Assembly (NCBI RefSeq): GCF_000382045.1
Contig: NZ_KB907452.1
Location: forward strand, 312,295-376,294
Length of the DNA stretch: 64,000 nt
Direction: 5' to 3'
From: Variovorax atrisoli 110B
GTDB taxonomy: Bacteria; Pseudomonadota; Gammaproteobacteria; Burkholderiales; Burkholderiaceae_C
The notes beneath the pieces were generated by a model. The model saw only the letters and a list, made by a program, of their open reading frames with translations, was not told the origin of the DNA and did not search any database. A program made the position numbers and the translations under genes. The stretch's first letter is position 1. Every line of letters starts with the position of its first letter. This document shows, piece by piece, positions 1 through 9,272 of this stretch.

Positions 1-1418
1 CCGCCGCGATAGGCCAGGACGCCGTTCACGAACACCCGCTCCACGCCCAGGCTCACGCCGTGCGGCTGGTCGTATGTGGCGGTGTCGGCGATGGTCTCGG
101 GGTCGAACACCACCACGTCGGCCATGGTGCCGGCGCGCAACAGGCCGCGGTCGGCGATGCGCAGGTTGCGCGCGGTCATGCCGGTCATCTTGTACACCGC
201 CTGCTCCAGCGTGAAGAGCCGTCGCTGGCGCCAGTAGCGTGCGAACACGCGCGGAAAGGCACCCCACAGGCGCGGATGCGGATGGCGGTCGTGCGGCAGG
301 CCGTCGCTGCCGATCATGGTGAGCGGGTGCGAGATGACGCGCTCCACGTCCTCCTCCTGCATCTGGAAGTAGCAGGCGCCGCCGGGCTTCAGCCTCAGGC
401 AGGCCTCCTGCTCGCTCACACCCCACTCGCGCGCGATGTCGGAGACCAGCCGCCCCGTCATCTCCGGATGCGGATCGGACCAGGTCAGCAGCACGTCGAT
501 CACGCCATCCACCAGGTCCTCGCGCAGCACGGTGGAGCCGGCCACATAGGGGTACACGTCCATCGCGATCTTCTGGCGCTGCGCGAGCGACTCGATCAGC
601 GGCAGCGTCTCCTTCGTGCGGCCCCAGTTGGCGGGGCCCGCGCACTTGTGGTGCGAGATCACCAGCGGCACGCCGGCCTCGAAGGCACAGTCGCCGGCCT
701 CGTGCAGCGCCTCGATGATCTGTTGCATCTCGCTGCGCAGGTGCGTGGCGTAGACACCGCCGTGGCGGCTGACCACGCGCGCCAGCGCGGTCACCTCCTC
801 CGCGGGCGCCGCGAAGGCTTCTTCATAGAACAGGCCCGAGGACATGCCGTGCGCCCCGTCGGCCATACAGCCGTCGAGCAGCGCTTCCATGCGCGCCAGC
901 TCTTCGGCATCGGCGGGACGGTCCAGCGCCTGCATGGCGGCGAAGCGCAGCGTGGTGTGGCCGACCAGCGCGGCCACGTTGAGCGCGGGCTGCGTCTCAT
1001 CGACTGCGGCGCGGTACTCGGCCATGGTCGCGTGCCGGAACGAATCGGCGCCCAGCAGCGTGAGCGGCGGCAGCGACTGCGGCGTGCGGTACGGCGCCAG
1101 CGAGATGCCGCAGTTGCCCGTCACCACCGTGGTGATGCCCTGCGACACCTTCGGCAGGCACAGCGGGTCGCGCAGCACGATGGCGTCGTCGTGCGTGTGC
1201 GCATCGATGAAGCCGGGGGCGATCACCTTCGCGCGGCAGTCGACCACCTCGACGTCTGCCAGCGCCAGGCCATCGGGCAGCCGCCCGCGCAGGCCCTCGC
1301 CCAGCGCGACGATGCGGTCGCCCTGCAGCAGCACGTCGCCCGGCCACGAAGGGCCGCCCGAGCCGTCGACCACCAGGCCGGCCTCCAGCAGCACGGCCTT
1401 CTTGTTGTCTTCGCTCAC
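1..1418 (-). CDS. N-acyl-D-amino-acid deacylase (D-aminoacylase), 3' end cut by window edge
   Basis: Amidohydrolase-superfamily enzyme expected to hydrolyse N-acyl-D-amino acids to D-amino acids. About 472 codons are visible and the family is usually near 480-490 residues, so only the last few residues are missing. Visible motifs in order: DAHTHDD (metal-binding HxH near residues 74-76), TGNCG (the family's metal-bridging Cys), ATHLRSE and SHHKCAG (metal His residues), then GSDGLPHDRHPHPR (the catalytic Asp region). I chose the GTG at 1418 because it gives a GTGA overlap with the stop of the upstream rpiR-type gene and begins the conserved N-terminus directly. It is the last visible gene of the D-amino-acid cluster, so translational coupling to the regulator is likely. 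The call is firm at family level; the preferred acyl-amino acid (D-Glu, D-Asp or neutral) cannot be read from the sequence. Confidence 0.9.
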   Translation of the reverse strand, partial: MSEDNKKAVLLEAGLVVDGSGGPSWPGDVLLQGDRIVALGEGLRGRLPDGLALADVEVVDCRAKVIAPGFIDAHTHDDAIVLRDPLCLPKVSQGITTVVTGNCGISLAPYRTPQSLPPLTLLGADSFRHATMAEYRAAVDETQPALNVAALVGHTTLRFAAMQALDRPADAEELARMEALLDGCMADGAHGMSSGLFYEEAFAAPAEEVTALARVVSRHGGVYATHLRSEMQQIIEALHEAGDCAFEAGVPLVISHHKCAGPANWGRTKETLPLIESLAQRQKIAMDVYPYVAGSTVLREDLVDGVIDVLLTWSDPHPEMTGRLVSDIAREWGVSEQEACLRLKPGGACYFQMQEEDVERVISHPLTMIGSDGLPHDRHPHPRLWGAFPRVFARYWRQRRLFTLEQAVYKMTGMTARNLRIADRGLLRAGTMADVVVFDPETIADTATYDQPHGVSLGVERVFVNGVLAYRG

Positions 1419-2326
1419 GATGCGCTCCCTCCATCGTTCACGCCGCCGCCGTCCCAGCTCTGCAGCGGATGCGTGGTGGCGTCGATGCCATGGCGCTGGA
1501 AGGCCTCGCGCGCACGCTGCAGGCGCTGCACCGCGGGCTCGCCGCGGCGCTGGGCCACCAGCACGGTGAGGATCTCGATGACCGTGAGGTGCGTGAGGTA
1601 GGCGTCGATGCCCACGTGCATCACCGCGTCGTCGGGCACCGACAGGCCCAGCAGGAAGTCGGCCCTGGCCGCGAGCGCCGTGCCCGGCCGCGTGAGCGCG
1701 ACCACCTTGGCGCCCTGCCCGCGCGCGATGTCCACCGCATCGAGCAGCGAGGGCATGCCGCCCACGTGCGAGATGGCGATGACCACGCCGCCCGGCCGCT
1801 GCGCCGCGCCGGCCACCTGCTGCAGGTGGTAGTCGGCCCATGCGTTGGCCGACAGGCCCAGGCGGAAGAGCCGCGCCTGCAGGTCGTTGGCCATGAACCA
1901 CGAGGTGGCGCCCGCGCCGTACAGGTCGACGTGCGGCGCCGCCGCGATCGCCGCCACGGCGCCGTCGAGCACCTGCATGTCGAGCTGGCCGCGCACGCCC
2001 GAGACCGAGGCCGCCGCGCTGCGCGCGATCTTGCCGACCACTTCGTCGGCCGCGTCCTCGATGTTCACGCGGCGGTGCAGCGGCGAGCCGCCCAGCGCTA
2101 GCTCCTGCGCGAGCGCGAGCTTGAATTCGCGCAGGCCGGCGAAACCGAGGTCTCGGCAGGTCCGCATGATGGTGGGCACCGAGCTGCGCGAGCGCTCGGC
2201 CAGCTGCTCGAAGCTTTCTTCGAGCACGCGGTCGGGGTCTTCGAGGATCAGGTCGAGGATCGCGCGCCGCGTCGCCGGCGCGTCGCTGCGGATGTCCGCG
2301 ATCCTCTGGAGCAGTGATGGGGTCAT
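1415..2326 (-). CDS. RpiR/MurR-family transcriptional regulator (HTH + SIS domain)
   Basis: 303 residues. The N-terminal HTH_6 domain (about residues 1-77, with SRSSVPTIMRTCRDLGFAG as recognition region) is followed by a SIS sugar-isomerase-type ligand domain (about 120-260, including YGAGATSWFMANDLQARL and VIAISHVGGMPSLLDAV). Members of this family sense phosphosugars or amino-sugar/amino-acid-derived ligands. The start at 2326 (MTPSLLQRIADIR) fits the family N-terminus; an upstream in-frame extension only overlaps the previous gene. It sits between the D-aminoacylase gene (4-nt overlap) and the DSD1-like gene (26-nt gap), so it is the obvious local regulator of the cluster. The paired inverted repeats upstream of the binding-protein gene are candidate operators. 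The ligand is unknown. Confidence 0.9.
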   Translation of the reverse strand: MTPSLLQRIADIRSDAPATRRAILDLILEDPDRVLEESFEQLAERSRSSVPTIMRTCRDLGFAGLREFKLALAQELALGGSPLHRRVNIEDAADEVVGKIARSAAASVSGVRGQLDMQVLDGAVAAIAAAPHVDLYGAGATSWFMANDLQARLFRLGLSANAWADYHLQQVAGAAQRPGGVVIAISHVGGMPSLLDAVDIARGQGAKVVALTRPGTALAARADFLLGLSVPDDAVMHVGIDAYLTHLTVIEILTVLVAQRRGEPAVQRLQRAREAFQRHGIDATTHPLQSWDGGGVNDGGSAS

Positions 2327-2352
2327 CGGAATGCGCTCGGGAAGTCGCTCTC

Positions 2353-3657
2353 TCAGAAATGCATGGCCACCGCGTCGCTCACGCGGTAGTCCTGCTCGAC
2401 GACCGGCATCCAGTGCCATTTGTCGAAGGTGGTGCAGGGGTGCGAGATGCCCAGGCCCACGCGGTCGCCGACCTTCGGCGCCTCGGCTTCCTCGTTCGCT
2501 TCCCAGCGCAGGTAGGCGTGCTGGTCGTTCAGCGCGGTGATCTTCCAGCCGGCGGGCACGCCCTGCGGCTGCAGCACGCCGCGCGCCGCGCGTGCGATGG
2601 GCACGGGCAGCGAGAGGTCGAAGGAGATGTCGCGCTTGCCCACCGCCAGGATCGCCAGGCCCAGCTCCGGGCGCGACTGCACGGTGGCCCAGACTTCCAT
2701 GGCCGGCACCAGGCTCTCGCCGCAGTTGCAGCCCAGGCGCTCATCCACCGCGCTCACCATGCGCTTGTAGAAGCCGTGGTCGTGCGTGACGTAGCAGCCC
2801 GAGCGCAGCAGGCCGCGCACCGGCGCACCGAGCGCGGGCTTGAGCCGGCCGGCCACGAGGTCGAAGATGGCCGAGCCGCCGGCCGAGACCAGCACCTCGT
2901 CGGTCTCGAAGAGACTGTTCTCGTCGCAATGGCGCGCCACGGCTTCCACGCGGTCCATCAGCGCCTTGGCGTAGGCGGTGTCGGGTTCGCTCTGGCCGGT
3001 GGCGCCCTGCCCTTCGTAGCACTCGATGCCCACGAGCTTGACCGCGTCGCTAGCGCGCAGCCTCGTGGCCAGCGCCACGGCTTCCTCGTGCGTGCGGCAG
3101 CCGGTGCGCGCACCGTCCACGCCGATCTCGATCATCACCTCGAAGGGCACGCTCGAAGGATGGCGCTTCGACCAGTCCTCGATCAGCGCCAGCTGCGCCA
3201 GCGAGTCGACCAGGAACACGATGCGCAGCTCGGGGTGCCTGCTCAGCAGCATCTGGATGCCGGCCAGGTCTTCGTCGCTCACCACCTGGTTGGCGATGAG
3301 CGTGCGGCGCGCGCCGGCCGCCACGCCCACCGCCAGCTGCGTGACGGTGGCGAAGGTCAGGCCCCAGGCGCCGGCGTCGAGCTGGCGCTGGAAGAGCTGC
3401 GGCGACATGGTGGTCTTGCCGTGCGGCGCGAGGTCGATGCCCCACTCGCGCACACGCGACTGCATCCACGCCAGGTTGTGCTCGAGCGCCTCGCGCTTGA
3501 GCACGGCCAGAGGCAGCGGCAGGTCGCCGGCCAGCACGTTCCAGCCGGCGTCGCCGATCTCGCTGCGGCGGCGCGGCGCGGCGGTGCGCGGATAGCCCTT
3601 GAAGTTGCTGCCCAGCAGCGGGTCTGTGAAGTCGTTCATGACGAGCGGAGTGTTCAT
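2353..3657 (-). CDS. DSD1-type D-serine dehydratase / D-threonine aldolase-family PLP enzyme
   Basis: 434 residues with an alanine-racemase-type PLP barrel at the N-terminus. APHGKTTM contains the expected PLP lysine (K81). The C-terminal D-serine-dehydratase-like domain has GISHPCTTFDKW, with the His406/Cys408 pair that binds Zn in characterised DSD1-type enzymes. The family performs PLP/metal-dependent cleavage or deamination of D-amino acids (D-serine to pyruvate and ammonia, or D-threonine to glycine and acetaldehyde). Placement beside a D-aminoacylase suggests that it consumes the D-amino acids that enzyme releases. An enamine/imine product would also explain the RidA gene at the far side of the cluster. 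Dehydratase and aldolase cannot be separated from sequence alone. Confidence 0.85.
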   Translation of the reverse strand: MNTPLVMNDFTDPLLGSNFKGYPRTAAPRRRSEIGDAGWNVLAGDLPLPLAVLKREALEHNLAWMQSRVREWGIDLAPHGKTTMSPQLFQRQLDAGAWGLTFATVTQLAVGVAAGARRTLIANQVVSDEDLAGIQMLLSRHPELRIVFLVDSLAQLALIEDWSKRHPSSVPFEVMIEIGVDGARTGCRTHEEAVALATRLRASDAVKLVGIECYEGQGATGQSEPDTAYAKALMDRVEAVARHCDENSLFETDEVLVSAGGSAIFDLVAGRLKPALGAPVRGLLRSGCYVTHDHGFYKRMVSAVDERLGCNCGESLVPAMEVWATVQSRPELGLAILAVGKRDISFDLSLPVPIARAARGVLQPQGVPAGWKITALNDQHAYLRWEANEEAEAPKVGDRVGLGISHPCTTFDKWHWMPVVEQDYRVSDAVAMHF

Positions 3658-3694
3658 TGAGTCTCAGGGTTCATTGTTGTCATCGCATGTTCGT

Positions 3695-3786
3695 GAACAC
3701 CGCGGAACCGGCTTTGCCGGGCCGCAGGTGTTGCCCCCTGCAAGGGGGAAGGCGCACGCGACACGAAGTGCGCGAAGACTGGGGGT
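3695..3786 (+). repeat. Stop-codon-linked GC repeat, copy 1
   Basis: Contains the skeleton GGGCCGC, then CCCCCTGCAAGGGGG (hairpin), GACACGAAGTGCGCGAAG and GGGGG. Relative to the dppF-like gene on the minus strand, the element begins 5 nt after the stop codon at 3791. The CCGGCTTTGCCGG part forms a second short hairpin. No T-run follows, so it is not a standard intrinsic terminator. Confidence 0.85.
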
Positions 3787-3790
3787 TTGG

Positions 3791-4744
3791 TCATAACTTG
3801 ATGCAGGCGCTGTAGTGTCCCGCCGAAATCTCTTCGAGCGGTGGCACCGTCTGCGCACAGGCTTCTGCGGCATGCGGGCAGCGCGTGCGGAACACGCAGC
3901 CCGAAGGAGGCGAGATGGGACTCGGGATGTCGCCCTTGAGCGCAATGCGCTCGGTCGCCATCTCCGGATCGGGCTTCGGGCTCGCGGCCAGCAGCGCGCG
4001 GGTGTAGGGATGCGATGGGCGCGCGAACAGCTCCTCGGTGGTGGCGACTTCCATCACCTTGCCGAGGTACAGCACCACCACGCGGTCGCACAGGTACTCG
4101 ACCACGTCGAGGTCGTGCGAGATGAAGAGCATCGTCAGGCCCAGCCGCTCGCGCAGGTCGGCCAGCAGGTTGATGACCTGCGATTGAATGGACACGTCCA
4201 GCGCCGACAGCGGCTCGTCCGCCACGATGAACTCGGGCTCCACGGCCAGCGCCCGTGCCACGCCGATGCGCTGGCGCTGCCCGCCCGAGAACTCGTGCGG
4301 GAAGCGGTTCGCATGCTCTGCACGCAGGCCGACGGTCTCGAGCAGCTCGGCGATGCGCTTCTCGCGCGCCGCCGCCCCCTTGTGCAGGCCGTGCGTGGAC
4401 AGCGCCTCGCCGAGGATCGCGCCGATGCGCATCTTCGGGTTCAGGCTGGCGTACGGGTCCTGGAAGATGATCTGCAGCTTGCTGCGCAGCCGGCGCATGC
4501 GCTCGGCCGAGAGCTCGCCGATGTCGTCGCCGCGATAGAGCACCTGGCCGCCGCTGCGCTCCAGCAGGCGCAGCACGGTACGGCCGATGGTGCTCTTGCC
4601 CGAGCCCGATTCGCCGACCAGGCCCAGCGTCTCGCCGGAGTGGATCGCGAAGGACACGTCGTCCACCGCGCGCACCGGGCGGTCGCTGCTGCCGAAGTAC
4701 TTCTTGAGGGCGCGGACTTCGATGAGGGGGGCTGCGGTGGTCAT
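3791..4744 (-). CDS. Peptide/nickel-type ABC transporter ATPase (DppF/OppF-like)
   Basis: 317 residues. Walker [10 protein letters not shown] lies at about residues 44-52, followed by the Q-loop region [15 protein letters not shown], signature [14 protein letters not shown], Walker [13 protein letters not shown] and the H-loop SHDLDVV. The C-terminal oligo_HPY extension [14 protein letters not shown], typical of Opp/Dpp ATPases, is present. It energises uptake of peptides or peptide-like solutes with the DppD-like partner. It is the last transporter gene of the operon, separated from the dppD-like gene by a paired GC-palindrome repeat and from the DSD1-like gene by repeat copy 1. The substrate is inferred from context to be N-acyl-D-amino acids or D-amino-acid peptides. 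Confidence 0.92.
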   Translation of the reverse strand: MTTAAPLIEVRALKKYFGSSDRPVRAVDDVSFAIHSGETLGLVGESGSGKSTIGRTVLRLLERSGGQVLYRGDDIGELSAERMRRLRSKLQIIFQDPYASLNPKMRIGAILGEALSTHGLHKGAAAREKRIAELLETVGLRAEHANRFPHEFSGGQRQRIGVARALAVEPEFIVADEPLSALDVSIQSQVINLLADLRERLGLTMLFISHDLDVVEYLCDRVVVLYLGKVMEVATTEELFARPSHPYTRALLAASPKPDPEMATERIALKGDIPSPISPPSGCVFRTRCPHAAEACAQTVPPLEEISAGHYSACIKL

Positions 4745-4761
4745 CGTGGACTTTGGGTATT

Positions 4762-4880
4762 GGCTCCCTCCCCTTCTGGGGGAGGGTTGGGATGGGGGCT
4801 AGGAGCGATGGAGACTGTCGCGGCGGTGGAAAGGCTGCGTGCCCCCACCCCGGCCCTCCCCCAGAGGGGGAGGGAGCAAG
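4762..4880. repeat. Paired GC palindrome repeat (second repeat family), copy 1
   Basis: Two inverted arms: CCCTCCCCTTCTGGGGGAGGG followed by TTGGGATGGGGGC, and further on GCCCCCACCCC followed by CCCTCCCCCAGAGGGGGAGGGAG. Each arm is itself a hairpin and the arms mirror each other across about 50 unrelated bases, as in BIME/REP-type doublets. It fills the dppD-dppF gap. The same arrangement recurs at 13046-13165. Confidence 0.75.
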
Positions 4881-4898
4881 ACGGGGACGGGGTGCGAC

Positions 4899-5936
<1,038 letters not shown>

Positions 5937-5954
5937 CTCGGATATGCCTTTCGC

Positions 5955-6044
5955 GCGGAATACCGCAGAGCCGGCCTTGCCGGGCCGCAGGCATCGCCCC
6001 CGGCGAAGGGGTCGACGGCCACACGCAGTGAGCAAGCCTGGGGG
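5955..6044 (+). repeat. Stop-codon-linked GC repeat, copy 2
   Basis: Diverged copy with CCGGCCTTGCCGGGCCGC, a CCCCCGG...GGGG centre and an ACACGCAGTGAGCAAGCCTGGGGG end. Its GGGGG end lies 7 nt from the stop codon of the upstream (minus-strand) dppC-like gene at 6052, the same placement as the other copies. Confidence 0.75.
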
Positions 6045-6051
6045 AGTGCTT

Positions 6052-6891
6052 TCATGCCGTCTTTTTCAGCTTGGGGTCGAGCAGGTCGCGCACGCCGTCG
6101 CCGAGCAGCTGCAGCGACAGCGCCGTGAAGATGATCGCGAGCCCCGGGAACAGCACCACCCAGAAGGCCTGGTGCGCGTACTGCTGGCTGCCCGCGACCA
6201 TCGTGCCCCAGGTCGGGATCTCGGGCGGCACGCCCACGCCGAGGAACGAGAGCCCTGCCTCGGCCAGGATGGCGTAGGCGAAGATGAACGACACCTGCAC
6301 CAGGATCGGCGACATCAGGTTCGGCAGGATGTGCCGCCACAGGATGCGCGAGGTGCGCACACCCAGCGCGCGCACCGCTTCCACGAAGAGCAGTTCGCGC
6401 ACCACCAGCGTGGAGGCCCGCACCACCCGCGCCACGCGCGGCGTGTAGACCAGCACCAGCGCCAGCACCGTGTTGACCAGCGAGGGCCCGAGGATGGCCA
6501 CCAGCGCGATGGCCAGCAGGATGTCGGGGAAGGACATCATCGCGTCGACCACGCGCATCAGCGGCGCATCGAGACGGCGGAAGAAGCCCGCCATCAGGCC
6601 CAGCACGGTGCCGGCAATCACGGCGCCCAGCGCGGTGAGCGCGGCGATGGCCAGCGAGTAGCGCGCGCCATGCACGATGCGCGAATAGAGGTCGCGGCCG
6701 AGTTCGTCGGTGCCGAGCAGGTGCTCGGCGCTCGGCGCCTTCAGGCGTTCGAGCACCGCCGTGTCGTTGGGGTCGATGGAAGCGAACAGCGGCGCGCCGA
6801 TCGCGAGCACCGCGATCACCAGCAGCACCAGCGCGGACACCATCACGATGCGTCTGTGCATCAGCTGGCGGAGCATTCGGGGCATTTGCAT
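6052..6891 (-). CDS. Peptide ABC transporter permease (DppC/OppC-like)
   Basis: 279 residues with an N-terminal membrane segment ([19 protein letters not shown]) and the OppC-type N-terminal region ([23 protein letters not shown]). The BPD_transp_1 core follows, and the EAA loop region is [20 protein letters not shown]. The start at 6891 is fixed by GGAGGT placed 6 nt upstream. It forms the inner-membrane channel with the DppB-like permease. Repeat copies flank the gene on both sides. Confidence 0.92.
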   Translation of the reverse strand: MQMPRMLRQLMHRRIVMVSALVLLVIAVLAIGAPLFASIDPNDTAVLERLKAPSAEHLLGTDELGRDLYSRIVHGARYSLAIAALTALGAVIAGTVLGLMAGFFRRLDAPLMRVVDAMMSFPDILLAIALVAILGPSLVNTVLALVLVYTPRVARVVRASTLVVRELLFVEAVRALGVRTSRILWRHILPNLMSPILVQVSFIFAYAILAEAGLSFLGVGVPPEIPTWGTMVAGSQQYAHQAFWVVLFPGLAIIFTALSLQLLGDGVRDLLDPKLKKTA

Positions 6892-6938
6892 CAGATACCT
6901 CCAGCCACAGCAAGACAACGGGTCGAGCAACCGATTCC

Positions 6939-7027
6939 AGAAATACCGCGGAACCGGCTCTGCCGCGCCGCTGGTATTGCCCCCTGCAAGGGGGTTGGAG
7001 GCCACACGAAGTGGGCAAGCCTGGGGG
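6939..7027 (+). repeat. Stop-codon-linked GC repeat, copy 3
   Basis: ACCGCGGAACCGGCTCTGCC, then CCCCCTGCAAGGGGG, then CCACACGAAGTGGGCAAG and CTGGGGG. It begins 3 nt after the stop codon of the minus-strand dppB-like gene at 7031, the tightest spacing in the window. Confidence 0.85.
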
Positions 7028-7030
7028 TAT

Positions 7031-7984
7031 TCATACTTTGACGCGCGGGTCGACCACCGCGTACAGCAGGTCGATGGAGAAATTGATGAGCACGTAGATC
7101 GCCGCAATGACGAGCAGCGCCCCCTGGATCACCGGATAGTCGCGCCGCAGCACCGCGCTGACCACGAGGTTGCCCACGCCCGGCAGGCCGAAGACGGTCT
7201 CGGTGATGACGGCGCCGCCGATCATCAGCGCGATCGTGAGGCCGATCACCGTGACGATGGGCACCAGCGCATTGCGCAGCGCGTGCTTGAGCACCACGGT
7301 GCCCTCGCTCAGGCCCTTGGAACGCGCGGTGCGCACGTAGTCCTCGCCGAGCACGTCGAGCATCGAGGCGCGGGTGAAGCGGATGATGAGCGCCGAGTTC
7401 AGCAGGCCCAGCACGGCGGCCGGCAGCACAAGCGCATGCAGGCGCTCGGCGAAGGGCGCATCGGGCGCGCCGTAGCCGGACACCGGGAACCAGCCCAGCG
7501 ACACGGCGAAGATCTGGATCAGCACGATGCCGAGCCAGAAGCTCGGGATGCTGGCACCCAGCATCGCGATGCCTGTGAAGAGCTGGTCGACCGCGCGCCC
7601 CCGGAACACCGCCGACACGATGCCGCACGGCACGCCGATCAGCGCCGCGATGGCCACCGCCATCAAAGCGAGCAGCGCGGTGGGTTCGGAGCGCTCCCAC
7701 AGCGCCTGCGTCACCGGGCGCTGCAGGAAGATCGACTGGCCCAGGTTGCCCTGCAGCACCTCGCGCAGCCAGTAGCCGAACTGCACGGGCAGCGGCTTGT
7801 CGAGGCCGTATTCCTTCTGCACGCGGGCGATGTCGGCGGCGGTGGCCTGGTCGCCCAGCAGCACCGAGACCGGGTCGCCCGACGCGGCGCGCGTGAGCAC
7901 GAAGACCAGCACCGCCACGATGGCGAGCACGACCAGCATGCCCGCGACGCGAGAGGCGATGTAGCGCAACAGCGATTTCTTCAT
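7031..7984 (-). CDS. Peptide ABC transporter permease (DppB/OppB-like)
   Basis: 317 residues. It begins [17 protein letters not shown] followed by a membrane segment, the usual DppB start. Then come the periplasmic [10 protein letters not shown] region, five further hydrophobic segments and the EAA-loop region [26 protein letters not shown]. The start at 7984 overlaps the stop of the lactonase-like gene (ATGA), so the two are probably translationally coupled. It forms the transporter channel with the DppC-like permease. Confidence 0.93.
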   Translation of the reverse strand: MKKSLLRYIASRVAGMLVVLAIVAVLVFVLTRAASGDPVSVLLGDQATAADIARVQKEYGLDKPLPVQFGYWLREVLQGNLGQSIFLQRPVTQALWERSEPTALLALMAVAIAALIGVPCGIVSAVFRGRAVDQLFTGIAMLGASIPSFWLGIVLIQIFAVSLGWFPVSGYGAPDAPFAERLHALVLPAAVLGLLNSALIIRFTRASMLDVLGEDYVRTARSKGLSEGTVVLKHALRNALVPIVTVIGLTIALMIGGAVITETVFGLPGVGNLVVSAVLRRDYPVIQGALLVIAAIYVLINFSIDLLYAVVDPRVKV

Positions 7985-9252
7985 CACGCTGAAAACTCGA
8001 GGGCCGCAGCGGAACCGACCGCGACGTACTGCCCGGTGAACTGGATGTCGCCGCCCTTCACGCGGAAGACCGTCACGTTGTCGCCCTGCTTGTTGTGGCA
8101 CACGTAGAGGAACCTGCCGCTGGGGTCGAGCGTGCAGCTGCGCGGGTAGTTGCCGCGCGACCATTCCTCTCGCACCAGCGTGGGCGCGCCGGTGCGGGCG
8201 TCGACCTTGAAGATCGAGATCGAGTCATGCAGCCGGTTGAGCGACACGAAGTGCTGGCCGTCGGGCAGCATGCGGATGCCCGATGCGTAGCTCGTGCCCT
8301 TGAAGCCCTTGGGCAGCGCCGAGGTCTCGCTCACCAGCGTGAGCACGCCGGTGGCGTCGTCGTAGCGCATGAAGGCGATGGTCGAGGCCTCCTCGTTCAC
8401 CAGGTAGAGCCACTTGCCGTTCGGGTGGAACACGAAGTGGCGTGCGCCGGAGCTTTCGGACACGGCCACGGTGCTCGGCTGGCTCAGCACGCCGGTGGCG
8501 CGGTCGAAGCGGTAGGAGATGAGGCGGTCGAGCCCCAGGTCGGCCACGAGCACGAAGTTGCCCTTCGGGTCGGCATGCACCATGTGCGCGTGCGGGCCGT
8601 CGTGGTCGCTGGTGGCGAAGCCTTCGTGCGAGCGCGCGGCCTGCGGCACCACGTCGGCGCCGGGCTTGCAGGGCGTGCCGGCGCCGCAGGCTTCCGCGTC
8701 CTTGTAGACGACGGCTGCGACGGCAGGATCGGGCGTGCCGTCGGCGCGCAGCGCGAGCACGCTGACGTCGCCGCTCGCGTAGTTGGCGGTGAAGAGAAAG
8801 CGGCCGTCGGGGTGCACGCTGATGTAGGCAGGGTCCTTGCCGCCGCAGGGCGTCTCGGAGACGAAGCTCAGCGCGCCGTCTGCACCGATACGAAAAGCCG
8901 AGACCGAGCCGGCCTCGAACTCGTTGGCCGCATAGAGCATCGGCAGCTTCGGGTGGCGCGCGAGCGAGGCGGGGTTGCGCAGCTTCGCGCCCTCTCCCGT
9001 GCCTGCCACGGCCGCCGGTGCGCCGGGAATGGGCTTGAGCGCGCCGGTGGCGCTGTCGAGCACGAACTGGTGCACGCCCTGTCCGCGGCCGCCGCGCCAC
9101 GGCTTGCCGCCGTCGCTGTAGGTGCCGACGTAGGCGTAGACCGGGCCCTGGGCGGCAGCCCGGGCGGCGAAGGCAAGGGAAGGTTCGAGGCCCAGAGCCC
9201 CGAGGCCGGAGGCCAGTGCGCTGGCTTGCAGGAGTTGGCGACGCGACGGCAT
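7984..9252 (-). CDS. Secreted lactonase-family seven-bladed beta-propeller (6-phosphogluconolactonase/YbhE-like fold)
   Basis: 422 residues. The N-terminus MPSRRQLLQASALASGLGAL has a twin-arginine motif (SRRQLL) followed by a hydrophobic stretch and an Ala-rich cleavage region near AARAAAQ, so Tat export is likely; tatABC lie later in the window. The mature part has the lactonase pattern YVGTYSDGGKPW, NPASLARHPKLPMLYAANE, ISVHPDGRFLFTANYASGDV, HMVHADPKGNFVLVADLGLD and RSCTLDPSGRFLYVCHNKQGD. The family includes cytosolic 6-phosphogluconolactonase and periplasmic relatives of unknown substrate. Being inside a peptide-import operon, it may open a cyclic or lactonised substrate before uptake; that role is inference. 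It overlaps the dppB-like start by 1 nt. Confidence 0.85.
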   Translation of the reverse strand: MPSRRQLLQASALASGLGALGLEPSLAFAARAAAQGPVYAYVGTYSDGGKPWRGGRGQGVHQFVLDSATGALKPIPGAPAAVAGTGEGAKLRNPASLARHPKLPMLYAANEFEAGSVSAFRIGADGALSFVSETPCGGKDPAYISVHPDGRFLFTANYASGDVSVLALRADGTPDPAVAAVVYKDAEACGAGTPCKPGADVVPQAARSHEGFATSDHDGPHAHMVHADPKGNFVLVADLGLDRLISYRFDRATGVLSQPSTVAVSESSGARHFVFHPNGKWLYLVNEEASTIAFMRYDDATGVLTLVSETSALPKGFKGTSYASGIRMLPDGQHFVSLNRLHDSISIFKVDARTGAPTLVREEWSRGNYPRSCTLDPSGRFLYVCHNKQGDNVTVFRVKGGDIQFTGQYVAVGSAAALEFSA

Positions 9253-9272
9253 GGCTGTGTGTCTCCGCCTTC